The notes: generated by a model from the sequence alone, not told the origin. A DNA stretch of 59,903 bases from an uncultured Phocaeicola sp. (GCA_948579315.1 CAPAOL010000017.1:1-59903), one strand, 5' to 3'. Counted from the stretch's first letter, positions 1 to 9,337 are shown. A program made the numbers and translations.

Positions 1-66
1 TATAAGGAGGCGATTTGCAGGTACGAGGAAAAAACATTGGAGGAACTTTCAAAAGAACGGAAATAG
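1..66 (+). CDS. C-terminal end of an unidentified gene (partial)
   Basis: An open frame enters from the left edge and stops at TAG 64-66, giving 21 residues rich in Lys and Glu (ends KTLEELSKERK). It is followed by a hairpin terminator at 115-149, which supports it being a real 3' end and not chance. Too little is visible to assign a family or function. Confidence 0.45.
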   Translation, partial: YKEAICRYEEKTLEELSKERK

Positions 67-114
67 TTATTGATTTTCTGTGTTATTGATGTTTTATCAA
101 CTATATGCATAATG

Positions 115-149
115 AATAAAGGTGTATCTCACGACACACCTTTATTTTT
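115..149. terminator. Bidirectional intrinsic terminator
   Basis: Perfect 11-bp arms AATAAAGGTGT (115-125) and ACACCTTTATT (136-146) with a 10-nt loop. The outer A/T pairs provide a T tract on both strands. It lies between the convergent partial gene (1-66, +) and susD (195-1760, -), so it can end both transcripts. Confidence 0.8.
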
Positions 150-194
150 CTATGTTAAAACATCTGTCTTGAAAACTAAACAGGAGGATTTGGC

Positions 195-1760
195 TTATTT
201 TTTCCCGTATCCCGGAGTTTGAGTTAATAACGGATTCACATTCAAAGTACCGATATTAACCGGCCAAAGCATTTTATATGCTTCTTCTGTACCGAGGATA
301 GGATTTGTGCCCGGATAGTTGGCATTGGCAGAAAAGACCAAAGAACGTCCGGATGCATCGTGCATACGCAATACGTCAAACCAGCGCTTGCCTTCACTGA
401 CAAACTCTTTGTCCCGTTCCTGCAAAATGGCTAGTTCATTTTCCGCATAGCTGCCTTCCGTGTATTTGTTTTCTTCAAAGGTGTCTCCGTATGCACGTTT
501 GCGTACTTCGTTGATATACGAAGCGCAAGGGTTGTTCAATCCGTTTTCAATTTCCGCCATCATCAGTAACGCATCGGCATAGCGGTAAACGGGGATGTCC
601 GAAATATAGATGCGGTTGTCATTGGAATTGATTGTACCTATACGTTTTTTCATTACGCATCCGAATTCGCTGAGCGTGCCATTATCATTTTTCATGTAAT
701 ACTCCATGAATGTGGCATCACGGCGGCTGTCTCCTTCTTTGAACGTTTTCCAGAAATCTTCAGTGTACTCGTCACGGAATACTCCACCGGTACCTTTCAA
801 GTTTAAGGTATCTTTTTCAATCACCTTACCGTTACGACCATATGCTTGCCCCAGAAATACAGCATCCTGATAAAGGAATCTGCCTCCGTCATTGCTGGCC
901 TCACCTTCTATAAACGGCATGGCGAAAATAATTTCAGTGTTCTTTTTATTGTCGCATGAGAAGATGGAGGCAAAGTTGTCCATTAATTCAAAATGTCCTA
1001 TGATCCCGGATAAGGCAGTCTTGGCAGTCTGTAAATCGGTTGCCCCGGTTGCTGTGAATCCGGTGATGGATACTTTCGCTGCCCACATATAGATTTCTGC
1101 TTTAAGCATCAAAGTGGCATAGCGTGACCAGTCGTATGCATCAAAAGAGGTGTTATTTCCGAAATAGTTTTCGGATTTATTAATATCCGCTTTGATAAAC
1201 TCCATGGTGGCTTCGGGTGTGGCGCGCTCCACATAGAATTTGTCTGCCGATGGTTTGCCGTCCAGTATATCTACTTTGGTGATGAGAGGTACTCCCCCGA
1301 AAGTTCTGTATAGCATGAAGTAATACAGGGCTCTCATGCCATACGCTTGTCCCAAGTACCGGCTCCGGGTTGCATCATCCAGAAACGTACACCCATTTTC
1401 TACTTCTTGGATAAAATGGTTTACTTGCATGATGGGAGAGTATAGCCCGTTCCAATTGGATATGCCGGGAATATCTTCCGAGATATTCTGTGACCGGATA
1501 TCGGCATAGTTCAAGCTGGTGTTCAGCGAGGAGGTGCCCACACGTTGTGTGCCGCCGCGGAGTTCGCCCAAGGTGTAGAACATGTCATAGTAACTTCTTA
1601 ATTGGGCGTGCAGACCCAACATGAATGCTTTGGGCTGGGAAGCTTCTTTCCAGAAATTTCCGGCTCCATAATAATCTTCCGGTGCCAGATCCAGTGCGTC
1701 ACAGGACGGTTGGAGAATGGTCATCACACATATTGAAAGGATATAGAATATTTTTTTCAT
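195..1760 (-). CDS. SusD/RagB-family glycan-binding lipoprotein
   Basis: A 521-residue SusD-like surface lipoprotein. The N-terminus is a lipoprotein signal with the acylated Cys at residue 20 (LQPSC), followed by the usual SusD start (DALDLAPEDYYG). The helical TPR-type core and a C-terminal block near 430-470 with the family pattern (ERDKEFVSEGKRWFDVLRM) are present. In characterised systems SusD caps the SusC barrel and binds the oligosaccharide at the cell surface. It lies 21 bp downstream of its SusC partner in the same orientation, so the two should be co-transcribed. Expression would depend on the promoter region at 5150-5460. The glycan bound cannot be predicted from this sequence. 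Confidence 0.95.
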   Translation of the reverse strand: MKKIFYILSICVMTILQPSCDALDLAPEDYYGAGNFWKEASQPKAFMLGLHAQLRSYYDMFYTLGELRGGTQRVGTSSLNTSLNYADIRSQNISEDIPGISNWNGLYSPIMQVNHFIQEVENGCTFLDDATRSRYLGQAYGMRALYYFMLYRTFGGVPLITKVDILDGKPSADKFYVERATPEATMEFIKADINKSENYFGNNTSFDAYDWSRYATLMLKAEIYMWAAKVSITGFTATGATDLQTAKTALSGIIGHFELMDNFASIFSCDNKKNTEIIFAMPFIEGEASNDGGRFLYQDAVFLGQAYGRNGKVIEKDTLNLKGTGGVFRDEYTEDFWKTFKEGDSRRDATFMEYYMKNDNGTLSEFGCVMKKRIGTINSNDNRIYISDIPVYRYADALLMMAEIENGLNNPCASYINEVRKRAYGDTFEENKYTEGSYAENELAILQERDKEFVSEGKRWFDVLRMHDASGRSLVFSANANYPGTNPILGTEEAYKMLWPVNIGTLNVNPLLTQTPGYGKK

Positions 1761-1781
1761 AATCTGTTAGAGTTTATAAGT

Positions 1782-4700
1782 TTAGAAAGAAACGTTTACG
1801 CCGAGAATGACAGTGCGGGGCAATGGGTATCCACCATTGTTGTCTGTCTTTTCCGGAGAGAATAAATGTTTGGCTTCTGTCAGGTAACCCAGGTTCTGAC
1901 CGGTTACCGAGAGCATGACTGAGCCTAGTCCTGCTTTGCGCACCCAGTTGCTTGGCAGATTATATGACAAGGCTATTTCACGGAAAGACAGATAGTTACC
2001 GTTGTAGGCAAACATGGAGGATTGACGACAGTAATTGCGCTTGCCCAACTGGTCGGCCCATACATAAGTAGGATATTGTGCACCGGGATTTTCGGGTGAC
2101 CAGGTGTCGTGGGTTTCCGCAATGGTGTTATAAGTACCTTGTGCGCAAGACATGATCCACATGGTTTTCCAGTCTACCGCTTTGAAACCAAGCGCATAGT
2201 CAAAACGTGCTGATAAAGTAAGGTCTTTCCAGGTGACTGAAGTATTGATACCTCCTGTCCATTTGGGTACAGTGTTGCCCACTTTCACCATGTCGTAATT
2301 GTCGATGATGCCGTCACCGTTTACATCCTTCCATTTCACATCACCCGGCTGGATGCGGAGAGAATTCGCTTTCTGATTGGCTGTCAGTTTGTTATATCCT
2401 TCCTCACCTCCGTAAAGGGGACGGTTGCTTGAGCCGTTGTTACCACTTGACAAGTCGATCAGTCCTCCTGGTATTTCATCTTCGGAACGATAGATTCCTT
2501 CGGCTACGAACATGTACAAATCACCTGGGCATTGTCCTTCCTGATAACCGCCTACCCATGCTTTTTCATAGCTTCCGTCCTCCAGCTGGCGTCCGGTATA
2601 TACTTGAAATGCATTTTGACGGTTTCTTTCCAGACCGTTGTCGGGCAATGCCACTACTTTGTTTTTATTTAATGCGCCGTTCCAGTTCAGATTCCATTTC
2701 CAGTCTTTGGAGTCGATAACTTTGAATGCCAGTTCGAATTCAAAGCCTTGGTTCTGGAACTTACCGTTGTTGGAGGTAAAGGAAGAAACACCCGAAGTAG
2801 ACGGGATGGTGATGTTGGCATACTTGTCACTGGTCAGTCGGTTGTAGTAAGTCAAATTGGCATTGATGCGGTTGGCCAGAAAGCCTAGATCCAGACCGAT
2901 TTCGAAAGTTCTTGACTTCTCCCATTTCAAGTAGGGATTAGGAAGGTTGTTTAACAGGAAGTAAGCGTTGCCGTTGTATTTGCTGCCTGCATAAGCACCT
3001 TGTACTGTGTAGTTTCCTACAAAATCTTTGTTTACATTACCATTCAGACCGAAGCTGGCACGCAATTTACCGAATGAGATGATATCGGCCCATTCACTGG
3101 CAAATTTTTCTTTGGAGAACACCCATCCGGTAGATACTCCGGGGAAGACACCCCAGCGGTTGTCTTTGGCCAGTTTGGAGTAGCCGTCCCGTCTTAGAAC
3201 AAAAGACAGCAAGTATTTTGACTGGTAATCATAATTTACACGACCGAAGAATGACATGATACGCTGGCGGCTGTGTGAGGAGTCTATGCTGCGTTTGCCT
3301 TTGTCATCACTGGTATATTCCAAATCGCCGAAAGCGTCACTGGGAGCTCCCGATCCTGAGGCACTGAAACCTTTATAATATGAGTCGTAGTACTCGAAGC
3401 CGGCCATGGCATCCAGATAGTGGTCTTTGTTTATTTGATAGTTGTAGTTTAACACTGCATTATAAGTTTGGTCCAATGTGCGTCCGTAGGAAGCCGAGGT
3501 GCTGTGTGAGGTTACCCAGTTTCCGGGAGAAGATAAATAATCTTTGTTGAAAGCTTCATATTTTTCTTCTGAATAGAACCAGATGGCGTTCACTTTTAAT
3601 GAGAGTCCTTTCATGATATCTGCGGTAAAAGATTGGTTCATGGTGAACTTGTCTGTATTGTTGTCACGGACAAACTTGTCAAAATTGATTTGTTGGTTTC
3701 CGTCGCCTGAATTGGGTCCCAAAAGCATTTCACCGTCAGCATTATATCCACGGAAAGTGGGAGGTAATGATAAAACGCGTGAGAAGTAGTTGGCTTCTGC
3801 GCTTTGGGTAGGAGGAAGATCGTTCCAGGTTGCATCTGCAAAGTTGAAGCTGGAGTTGGAGGTTAACCATGGTTTCAGCTTGTAATCGGCATTGAATGTG
3901 AAAGTGATACGTTGGTACTTGTTTCCTACGGCTGTACCTTCACTATGGTTGTATCCCAAACCTGCATAGTAGTTTCCCTTTTCATTTCCTCCGCTTACAC
4001 TCAGGTTGTAGTCTTGTGAGAAAGATGGGGAATTGATATTGAAATCCGCTATATCTGTATTCTTGAAAATCAGTTGGTCTCCATAAATAGGATCAGTCAT
4101 GGTTTCCCATCCTTGGTTGAGCAGGAAAGCCAGATCGTCCGAATATTTCATGGTACTCCATATAGCCTGGCTGTTTTCGTTTCCATTCAGCGGGATTGTC
4201 TTGTCATCATCTGCCCAATATTTGTTGCCTGTTCCATAAGGAGTGGCACCGGTCAGACCGGTCAGTGAAGACCATCCTTGTACGGCCGATCCGTCCGGAT
4301 GTTTCATGTCTCCCGTGTAAGCATTCATGTAACCAGTGCGCATCCAGTAAATGTAATCACGCGCATTCATAAAGTTATAAGAGTTGTGGAAGTAGTTCCA
4401 GCCTAGTTTGGCCGAAAGCTCTACACGTGTACTTCCCTCTTTGCCTCGTTTGGTAGTGACTAGTACTACACCGTCATTGGCTCGGGCGCCATAGATGGCG
4501 GTGGCTCCGGCATCTTTTAATACTTCCATGGATTCAATATCGGCCGGGTTGATGTCACTTAAAGAACCGCGTACTTGGCCGTCTACCAGGATTAAAGGTG
4601 AACCTGAACCGTCAAAATTAGTACCTCCTCGAAGTACCAAGGTAGGAGCTGCTCCCGGATTACCGGAAGTCTGGCTGACGGACAGACCTGCCACGGCTCC

Positions 4701-5123
4701 TGATAAGGCTTGTGCCGGATTGGAATAAAGTCCTTGTTTTAATGTTTCTTCTTTTACCTTGGAAATGGAGTTGGTTACTTTTGTGCGCAACTGTTTGCCG
4801 CCATATCCGGTTACAACAACTTCTTGGAGCATTTCTGAGTCTTCTTTCAATGCTATTTTAAAAGTTGACTTTCCCTTTACGCTTAAAGTTTGTGTCTGAT
4901 AACCGACAAATGATACTCTGATACTGCCATCGTTGGCTACGGAAAGTGTAAAATTACCATCTAAGTCGGTAACTGTACCATTCGTGGTGCCTGTTTCTAC
5001 AATACTGGCGCCAATAACCGCTTCACCTGTGGCGTCTGTGACCACACCCGTGATTGTTTTCTTTTGTGCCATGGCTCCTATGGAGCATAACAGGCAAAAA
5101 AGCATGAATAAGGTTTTCTTCAT
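1782..5123 (-). CDS. SusC/RagA-family TonB-dependent transporter
   Basis: A 1113-residue outer-membrane TonB-dependent receptor of the SusC type. Visible in order: Sec signal peptide (1-19), carboxypeptidase-regulatory-like domain (about 22-95), TonB-box-like stretch EVVVTGYG (101-108), plug domain (about 115-230, with DAGATAIYGARANDGVVLVTTKRG-type sequence near its end), then the long beta-barrel ending in Phe (GVNVSF). It has no STN domain, so it is not a sigma-coupled transducer. It imports oligosaccharide captured by the adjacent SusD using TonB energy. The start at 5123 is directly followed by the signal peptide. Upstream is a candidate invertible promoter that currently points away from this gene. 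Confidence 0.96.
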   Translation of the reverse strand: MKKTLFMLFCLLCSIGAMAQKKTITGVVTDATGEAVIGASIVETGTTNGTVTDLDGNFTLSVANDGSIRVSFVGYQTQTLSVKGKSTFKIALKEDSEMLQEVVVTGYGGKQLRTKVTNSISKVKEETLKQGLYSNPAQALSGAVAGLSVSQTSGNPGAAPTLVLRGGTNFDGSGSPLILVDGQVRGSLSDINPADIESMEVLKDAGATAIYGARANDGVVLVTTKRGKEGSTRVELSAKLGWNYFHNSYNFMNARDYIYWMRTGYMNAYTGDMKHPDGSAVQGWSSLTGLTGATPYGTGNKYWADDDKTIPLNGNENSQAIWSTMKYSDDLAFLLNQGWETMTDPIYGDQLIFKNTDIADFNINSPSFSQDYNLSVSGGNEKGNYYAGLGYNHSEGTAVGNKYQRITFTFNADYKLKPWLTSNSSFNFADATWNDLPPTQSAEANYFSRVLSLPPTFRGYNADGEMLLGPNSGDGNQQINFDKFVRDNNTDKFTMNQSFTADIMKGLSLKVNAIWFYSEEKYEAFNKDYLSSPGNWVTSHSTSASYGRTLDQTYNAVLNYNYQINKDHYLDAMAGFEYYDSYYKGFSASGSGAPSDAFGDLEYTSDDKGKRSIDSSHSRQRIMSFFGRVNYDYQSKYLLSFVLRRDGYSKLAKDNRWGVFPGVSTGWVFSKEKFASEWADIISFGKLRASFGLNGNVNKDFVGNYTVQGAYAGSKYNGNAYFLLNNLPNPYLKWEKSRTFEIGLDLGFLANRINANLTYYNRLTSDKYANITIPSTSGVSSFTSNNGKFQNQGFEFELAFKVIDSKDWKWNLNWNGALNKNKVVALPDNGLERNRQNAFQVYTGRQLEDGSYEKAWVGGYQEGQCPGDLYMFVAEGIYRSEDEIPGGLIDLSSGNNGSSNRPLYGGEEGYNKLTANQKANSLRIQPGDVKWKDVNGDGIIDNYDMVKVGNTVPKWTGGINTSVTWKDLTLSARFDYALGFKAVDWKTMWIMSCAQGTYNTIAETHDTWSPENPGAQYPTYVWADQLGKRNYCRQSSMFAYNGNYLSFREIALSYNLPSNWVRKAGLGSVMLSVTGQNLGYLTEAKHLFSPEKTDNNGGYPLPRTVILGVNVSF

Positions 5124-5149
5124 AGATTTGTTTTTAAAGTTACTGTTTG

Positions 5150-5460
5150 AAGTTCTACCAGAACTATTCCGTGTCCATAAAGGGAAAATAGATTGTATTT
5201 TATTTTATTTAAGAAGGAATTTTAAAAGGATTTTTCTACTGAATTTCTACTGTTATGCTACTTTGAGGCGGAAAAAGATAAAAGATATCCCTTTTTATAT
5301 ACTTTTATTTAGCTTATTTATCCGTAAATATTGACCGTTTTGTACTTTTTGTGTCGTATATCAAAAAATAATTTTATAATTAAAGTTGATTTAATAAAAA
5401 ATATCCTATATTTGCGATGTGATATAATCTTAATTTAAAAATGTAGTTCTGGTAGAACTT
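5150..5460. promoter_or_regulatory. Candidate invertible (phase-variable) promoter region of susC
   Basis: Two exact 17-bp inverted repeats, AAGTTCTACCAGAACTA at 5150-5166 and its reverse complement at 5444-5460, bound a 277-bp segment that starts 26 bp from the susC start codon. Each repeat contains AGTTCTACCAGAACT, which fits the AGTYYYN4GDACT consensus I recall for SusC/SusD DNA inversions in B. fragilis, catalysed by a tyrosine recombinase. Inside, one good promoter is visible on the + strand (TTG 5386-5388, TATATTTG 5407-5414), pointing away from susC. Inversion would point it at susC with a leader of roughly 65 nt. No recombinase gene is in the window. Confidence 0.75.
5386..5414 (+). 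promoter_or_regulatory. Promoter inside the invertible segment (OFF orientation)
   Basis: TTG (5386-5388) and TATATTTG (5407-5414), 18 nt apart, fit the Bacteroides -33/-7 pattern (TTTG, TAnnTTTG). In this orientation it transcribes towards 5460 and then antisense to the creatininase gene. I saw no matching -7 element on the opposite strand within the segment. Confidence 0.65.
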
Positions 5461-5771
5461 ATCCTATAAAGGAAATCTCTTTATTTTGTTAAATGAATTT
5501 TATTTCAGCCTTTGGAGATGAAATAAATTATTTGGAGAAGTATCCTTGTGCAGATAGTACAGGGAGTGGTTTGTTTATGGGCACATGGGGACATTTATTC
5601 TTTTCATAGTCGATGGTTATACATATATTTATATGGATATGTATGGACTTTGAAATGGCAAGTATAACTAAGGTAGCTGAAAATGTATCTGATAACGAAG
5701 AAGCGGAGGTGATATGAACATAGAAGACCATCGTTTAAAAAGGTCAGATGATCTTCTTGAGTGATGAGGCA
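5461..5771. other. Intergenic, no gene recognised
   Basis: About 310 bp between the right inverted repeat and the creatininase stop. The only structure seen is an imperfect hairpin (arms 5723-5732 and 5747-5756, one mismatch) just past the creatininase stop on the minus strand, possibly a terminator without a T tract. A 67-codon minus open frame (5528-5731) has no recognisable features and I do not call it. Confidence 0.5.
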
Positions 5772-6527
5772 TTAATAAAGTTCTTTATGTACCAACTCTT
5801 CAAACAGTAATGCATATTTTGCGACGACTGCTTCGGCGTATTTCTTACCTTTCTCGGCACTTGCTTTTTTAGGATTGCCTATACCGGTGTCTTGCGAAAC
5901 TTTTTGCCAGTTCCTCGGAATCCATGCCACTTTTTCATTCAACATTTGTGAGGTGAACTTCTTATAATCTCCGTTTCCGGCTTCGTCTAAATTTACCAAT
6001 TCCGGATGATAATGCATCATAACAGAAGTTTCCAATTCATCTGCATGGTCACCCGGTTCATCAAAGTACTCTTTAGCAGGAACAAAGGCAAACCATTCGC
6101 TGCTGGCTATCAGGAAGTCGGGATAGTCCAGTGACAAGTCACGTATCATACTTTTGAATGTATTGCCGCCATGTCCGTTGATAATGACCATTTTGCGGTA
6201 TCCCTGGGCGTATAGAGAGGCAACTATGTCGCTTAAAATCGCTTTTTGCGTTTCATAGCGATAATGGATGCAGAAATCCAGCTCGCGTTGTCCCGGATTC
6301 TGTGAACCGGCAGTGACGTAAGGCATGACCATGCAACGAATACCGTAATGTGTTTTTGCCAGTTTTGCAGCATCTAGTGCGATGTCGTGGCTCAGAATGC
6401 AGTCTGTCAGATAAGGCAGGTGCAGATTATGCGGTTCGGTAGCTCCCCAAGGGAGGAGGACCAAATCATATTTCAATGGTTTTACCTTGCCGTAACAGGT
6501 TACGGCAAGGTCTAGTTCTTTATCCAT
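5772..6527 (-). CDS. Creatininase-family amidohydrolase
   Basis: A 251-residue member of the creatininase (creatinine amidohydrolase) superfamily of cytosolic metal-dependent enzymes. Metal-ligand motifs are all visible: WGATEPHNLHLPYLTD (about 27-42, Glu/His/Asp), NGHGGN (about 118-123) and GDHADELETS (about 158-167). The superfamily also includes formamidopyrimidine amidohydrolases and MftE-like peptidases, so creatinine is not assured as substrate. Its ATG overlaps the stop codon of the upstream alcohol dehydrogenase by one base (TAATG), implying translational coupling and a shared pathway. The two genes are transcribed from a promoter near 7730. No signal peptide. Confidence 0.88.
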   Translation of the reverse strand: MDKELDLAVTCYGKVKPLKYDLVLLPWGATEPHNLHLPYLTDCILSHDIALDAAKLAKTHYGIRCMVMPYVTAGSQNPGQRELDFCIHYRYETQKAILSDIVASLYAQGYRKMVIINGHGGNTFKSMIRDLSLDYPDFLIASSEWFAFVPAKEYFDEPGDHADELETSVMMHYHPELVNLDEAGNGDYKKFTSQMLNEKVAWIPRNWQKVSQDTGIGNPKKASAEKGKKYAEAVVAKYALLFEELVHKELY

Positions 6528-7699
6528 TATTTATAAGAATTTTTAAAGATATGCAGGATTTCTTCGTCTGTAATCGGGCGTGGGTCGAGAGTGAACAGTC
6601 CTCCCATCGTATCTCTTGCATTTTGCAGGAATTTGGGGAAATCTTCGGATTGGATACCAAATTCGCTCAGTTTGATAGAATGTACTTTACATTCTTTTTG
6701 CAGTGTAATCAATGCATCAATGAAATCGGACGGACGGTTGCTCTTTTTCTGGGTCATCATTTCAGCCATTTTCATGTAACGTTTTGTACAGTCATGCCGG
6801 AAAGTTTCGAAGTATGCCTCAGACAAGGCAATGAGTCCTGCTCCATGAGGAAGTTGTGGATAATAAGCACTCATGGCATGTTCTAATGAATGTTCGGAAG
6901 TGCAGCTTGAAGTGGCTTCCACCATGCCTGCCAAGGTGCTGGCCCAAGCAATTTTGGCACGCGCTTTCAAATTCTTTCCGTCGGCTACGGCTACTGGCAG
7001 ATATTTGTAGATCAGACGGATGGCTTCTAAGGCGTAAAGATCACTGATGGGTGTTGCACAATTGGCGATAAAACCCTCTGCGGCATGGAAGAATGCATCG
7101 AACCCTTGATAGGCGGTGAGGTGCGGAGGAATGGAAACCATCAGTTCCGGGTCTACAATAGATAAGGTAGGGAAGGTCAGCTGGCAACCGAAGCCTATCT
7201 TTTCTTGAGCCGTTTCGTGGGTAATCACTGTCCATGGATCCATTTCTGTTCCGGTTCCGGCGGTGGTAGGGATGGCGATAATGGGAAGTGCTTTGGTAAC
7301 AGGGCGTCCTTTACCACTACCCCCTGATACATAATCCCAGTAGTCACCATCGTTGCAGGCCATAACAGCTATACTTTTGGCTGAGTCGATGGAACTTCCG
7401 CCTCCCAGTCCTACTACAAAGTCGCACTTTTCCTCCCGGCAGATGGCGGCTGCTTCCATGACGTGTTCTTTGATGGGGTTGGGAAGGATTTTATCGTAAA
7501 CCAGTGTTTCTACATTATTCAGTCTTAATTGGGCAAGTACTCTCTCCAAATATCCATATTTCCGCATGGAAGTTCCGGATGAGATGACGACCAGTGCCTT
7601 TTTTCCCGGTAATTTTTCACTGGATAATTTCTTGATTTCTCCGCAGCCAAATACTAATTTGGTAGGGATGTATAAACTAAATACAGGATTTGCTTTCAT
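6527..7699 (-). CDS. Iron-containing alcohol dehydrogenase
   Basis: A 390-residue group III (iron-type) NAD(P)-dependent alcohol dehydrogenase. The nucleotide-binding loop GLGGGSSIDSAKS is near residues 97-109. Metal ligands match the family: Asp and His in GFDAFFHAAEGF (about 200), and two His in SLEHAMSAYYPQLPHGAGL (about 270-288). Length is typical. Members reduce or oxidise small alcohols and aldehydes such as lactaldehyde, butanol or hydroxy-acids; the substrate is not decidable here. It is the first gene of a two-gene operon with the creatininase-family enzyme, which overlaps its stop. A -7 element (TACATTTG on the minus strand, 7730-7737) precedes it. Confidence 0.93.
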   Translation of the reverse strand: MKANPVFSLYIPTKLVFGCGEIKKLSSEKLPGKKALVVISSGTSMRKYGYLERVLAQLRLNNVETLVYDKILPNPIKEHVMEAAAICREEKCDFVVGLGGGSSIDSAKSIAVMACNDGDYWDYVSGGSGKGRPVTKALPIIAIPTTAGTGTEMDPWTVITHETAQEKIGFGCQLTFPTLSIVDPELMVSIPPHLTAYQGFDAFFHAAEGFIANCATPISDLYALEAIRLIYKYLPVAVADGKNLKARAKIAWASTLAGMVEATSSCTSEHSLEHAMSAYYPQLPHGAGLIALSEAYFETFRHDCTKRYMKMAEMMTQKKSNRPSDFIDALITLQKECKVHSIKLSEFGIQSEDFPKFLQNARDTMGGLFTLDPRPITDEEILHIFKNSYK

Positions 7700-7729
7700 G
7701 TTCTTTCGTATTTAAAGTTTCACTGGTAA

Positions 7730-7737
7730 CAAATGTA
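7730..7737 (-). promoter_or_regulatory. -7 element for the dehydrogenase/creatininase operon
   Basis: Minus-strand TACATTTG fits TAnnTTTG and lies about 30 bp before the dehydrogenase ATG. No clear -33 TTTG is present at the usual distance. Confidence 0.5.
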
Positions 7738-7831
7738 GGAAAATAATAGTTTGCTTGTTTAAGTAATTTGTTAAATTTTACATACTGCCGGATTGTATTC
7801 GTTTTCTTTAATTCAGTTTGAGATAGATACG

Positions 7832-7905
7832 TTTTTTCGATTATACTCGAAAAAAGAAATAAACAGTGTTTTTTTTTCGATTATACTCGAAAAAAACTAT
7901 CTTTG
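7832..7905 (+). promoter_or_regulatory. Paired palindromic operators and promoter of the ATPase gene
   Basis: Two copies of a palindrome, core CGATTATACTCG with T and A tracts outside, lie at 7832-7855 and 7871-7896, centres exactly 40 bp apart. A -7 element TATCTTTG (7898-7905) follows immediately, so the second palindrome occupies the -33 region. This is the layout expected of a repressor-controlled or autoregulated promoter. The predicted RNA start (about 7911) leaves a very short leader before ATG 7923 and excludes an upstream start at 7866. Confidence 0.6.
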
Positions 7906-7922
7906 TGGGAAAAGATTCGAGT

Positions 7923-9194
7923 ATGGACGATAAATGGAAAGCTTTAGAAAAGTATAACCTTTGGGGTGGAAATACGTATCAATTGGGACTGGAACGGAAA
8001 TCTTATACCGACAAGATTGGCAATTTTGTGGGGAATAACTTGGTGAAGGTACTTATAGGACAACGTCGTTCGGGCAAAAGTTATATTCTCAGGCAAATTG
8101 CTTCAAGTCTTGTCTCGGAACGAGGAGTAAATCCGGCTAATATCCTATATATAAATAAGGAGTATCTGGAATTTGATTTTATTGATGATTATAAAGCATT
8201 GGAAAGTCTGTATCGTTTTTATCGGGAAAAGCTTAAACCGCAAGGAAAAGTATATTTGTTTTTCGATGAAATTCAAAATGTGGATGGCTGGGAAAGGTTT
8301 GTAAACTCCCATTCGCAAGACTTTGTCGAAGAGAGTGAATTGTTTATCAGCGGTTCTAACTCTAAAATGCTTTCCAGTGAACTTGCCACTCTTTTGTCGG
8401 GACGTTATGTAGAATTTCATATATTCCCCTATAGTTATGCTGAATATTTACAGTTGATGCAGCAACCTGCCGGTCGGGCTTCTTATTTGGCCTATTTACA
8501 GAAAGGCGGTTTGCCCGAATTGTACAACCTGCCCACTGTCGAGTCAGAAAAACAGTATGTCGCTTCTGTGAAAGATACGATTTTGTTGCGTGATATAGTG
8601 AAGCGTAAACCCGTTCGTGATGTAAGGTTATTGGATGATATTTTTATTTATTTGGTGAATAATGCGTCCAATCTGTTTTCCGTTCAGCATATTGTTAATT
8701 TCTTTAAATCCAAGAACCGGAAGGTGAGTTATGATACCTTATCTAATTATCTAGGTTATATAGAAGAAGCTTTTCTTGCTTATAAAACAGAACGTTACAA
8801 TATAAAAGGAAAGGATGTGGTGGCAGGTAATTGCAAGTATTATCTGAATGACTTGTCCTTTAAGAATTTTCTTTATCCGGGCTTTGCTTATGGAGTCGGG
8901 TATTTGTTGGAGAATGCAGTATATTTGGAACTTCGTCGTTTAGGCTATATTGTATATACAGGTTCTTTTCGGGATAAAGAAGTTGATTTTGTTGCTATGA
9001 AGGACGATAGAGTGATTTATCTTCAAGCAACTTACATGTTGGAAACGGCACAAACCATGGAACGGGAATATGCTCCTTTGCTGACGATAGGTGATAATTA
9101 TGAAAAATATGTCGTTTCCATGGATGAGGTACAATTCCCTTCCAATGAAGGGGTCAGGCATATACAGGCTTGGAATTTAAAGGAAATATTGTAG
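7923..9194 (+). CDS. AAA-family ATPase with DUF4143 C-terminal domain
   Basis: A 423-residue cytosolic ATPase of the AAA_14/DUF4143 class, common in Bacteroidetes and archaea and of unknown function. Walker A is GQRRSGKS (about 44-51), Walker B LFFDEIQNV (about 114-122), and a sensor-like SGSNSKMLSSE follows near 142. The C-terminal half carries a winged-helix region and a restriction-endonuclease-like fold segment (KEVDFVAMK ... YLQATY), in which the catalytic Lys is replaced by Gln-Ala, so it is probably not an active nuclease. I choose ATG 7923 because the in-frame start at 7866 lies upstream of the -7 element. Two palindromes overlap the promoter. Some relatives are suspected toxin/antitoxin or mobile-element partners, but there is no partner gene here. 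Confidence 0.85.
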   Translation: MDDKWKALEKYNLWGGNTYQLGLERKSYTDKIGNFVGNNLVKVLIGQRRSGKSYILRQIASSLVSERGVNPANILYINKEYLEFDFIDDYKALESLYRFYREKLKPQGKVYLFFDEIQNVDGWERFVNSHSQDFVEESELFISGSNSKMLSSELATLLSGRYVEFHIFPYSYAEYLQLMQQPAGRASYLAYLQKGGLPELYNLPTVESEKQYVASVKDTILLRDIVKRKPVRDVRLLDDIFIYLVNNASNLFSVQHIVNFFKSKNRKVSYDTLSNYLGYIEEAFLAYKTERYNIKGKDVVAGNCKYYLNDLSFKNFLYPGFAYGVGYLLENAVYLELRRLGYIVYTGSFRDKEVDFVAMKDDRVIYLQATYMLETAQTMEREYAPLLTIGDNYEKYVVSMDEVQFPSNEGVRHIQAWNLKEIL

Positions 9195-9337
9195 GAAATC
9201 AGTTTCTCTTTTTAATATACAGTTTTTGGTAAGAGTTGTCAAAACTCTGATGATATTGTCTGTAGTCTATTATCCAATGTTGCTCACCGCTCCCCCGGAT
9301 ATGTAGAGCAGGAATAGCACCGAAGAGGAGAGTATAG

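Noticed and set aside
4933..5334. A 133-codon plus-strand frame over the susC start and upstream segment
   Set aside because: It runs antisense to the susC signal peptide and across the inverted repeat; its sequence is low-complexity Ile/Leu/Phe translation of AT-rich DNA.
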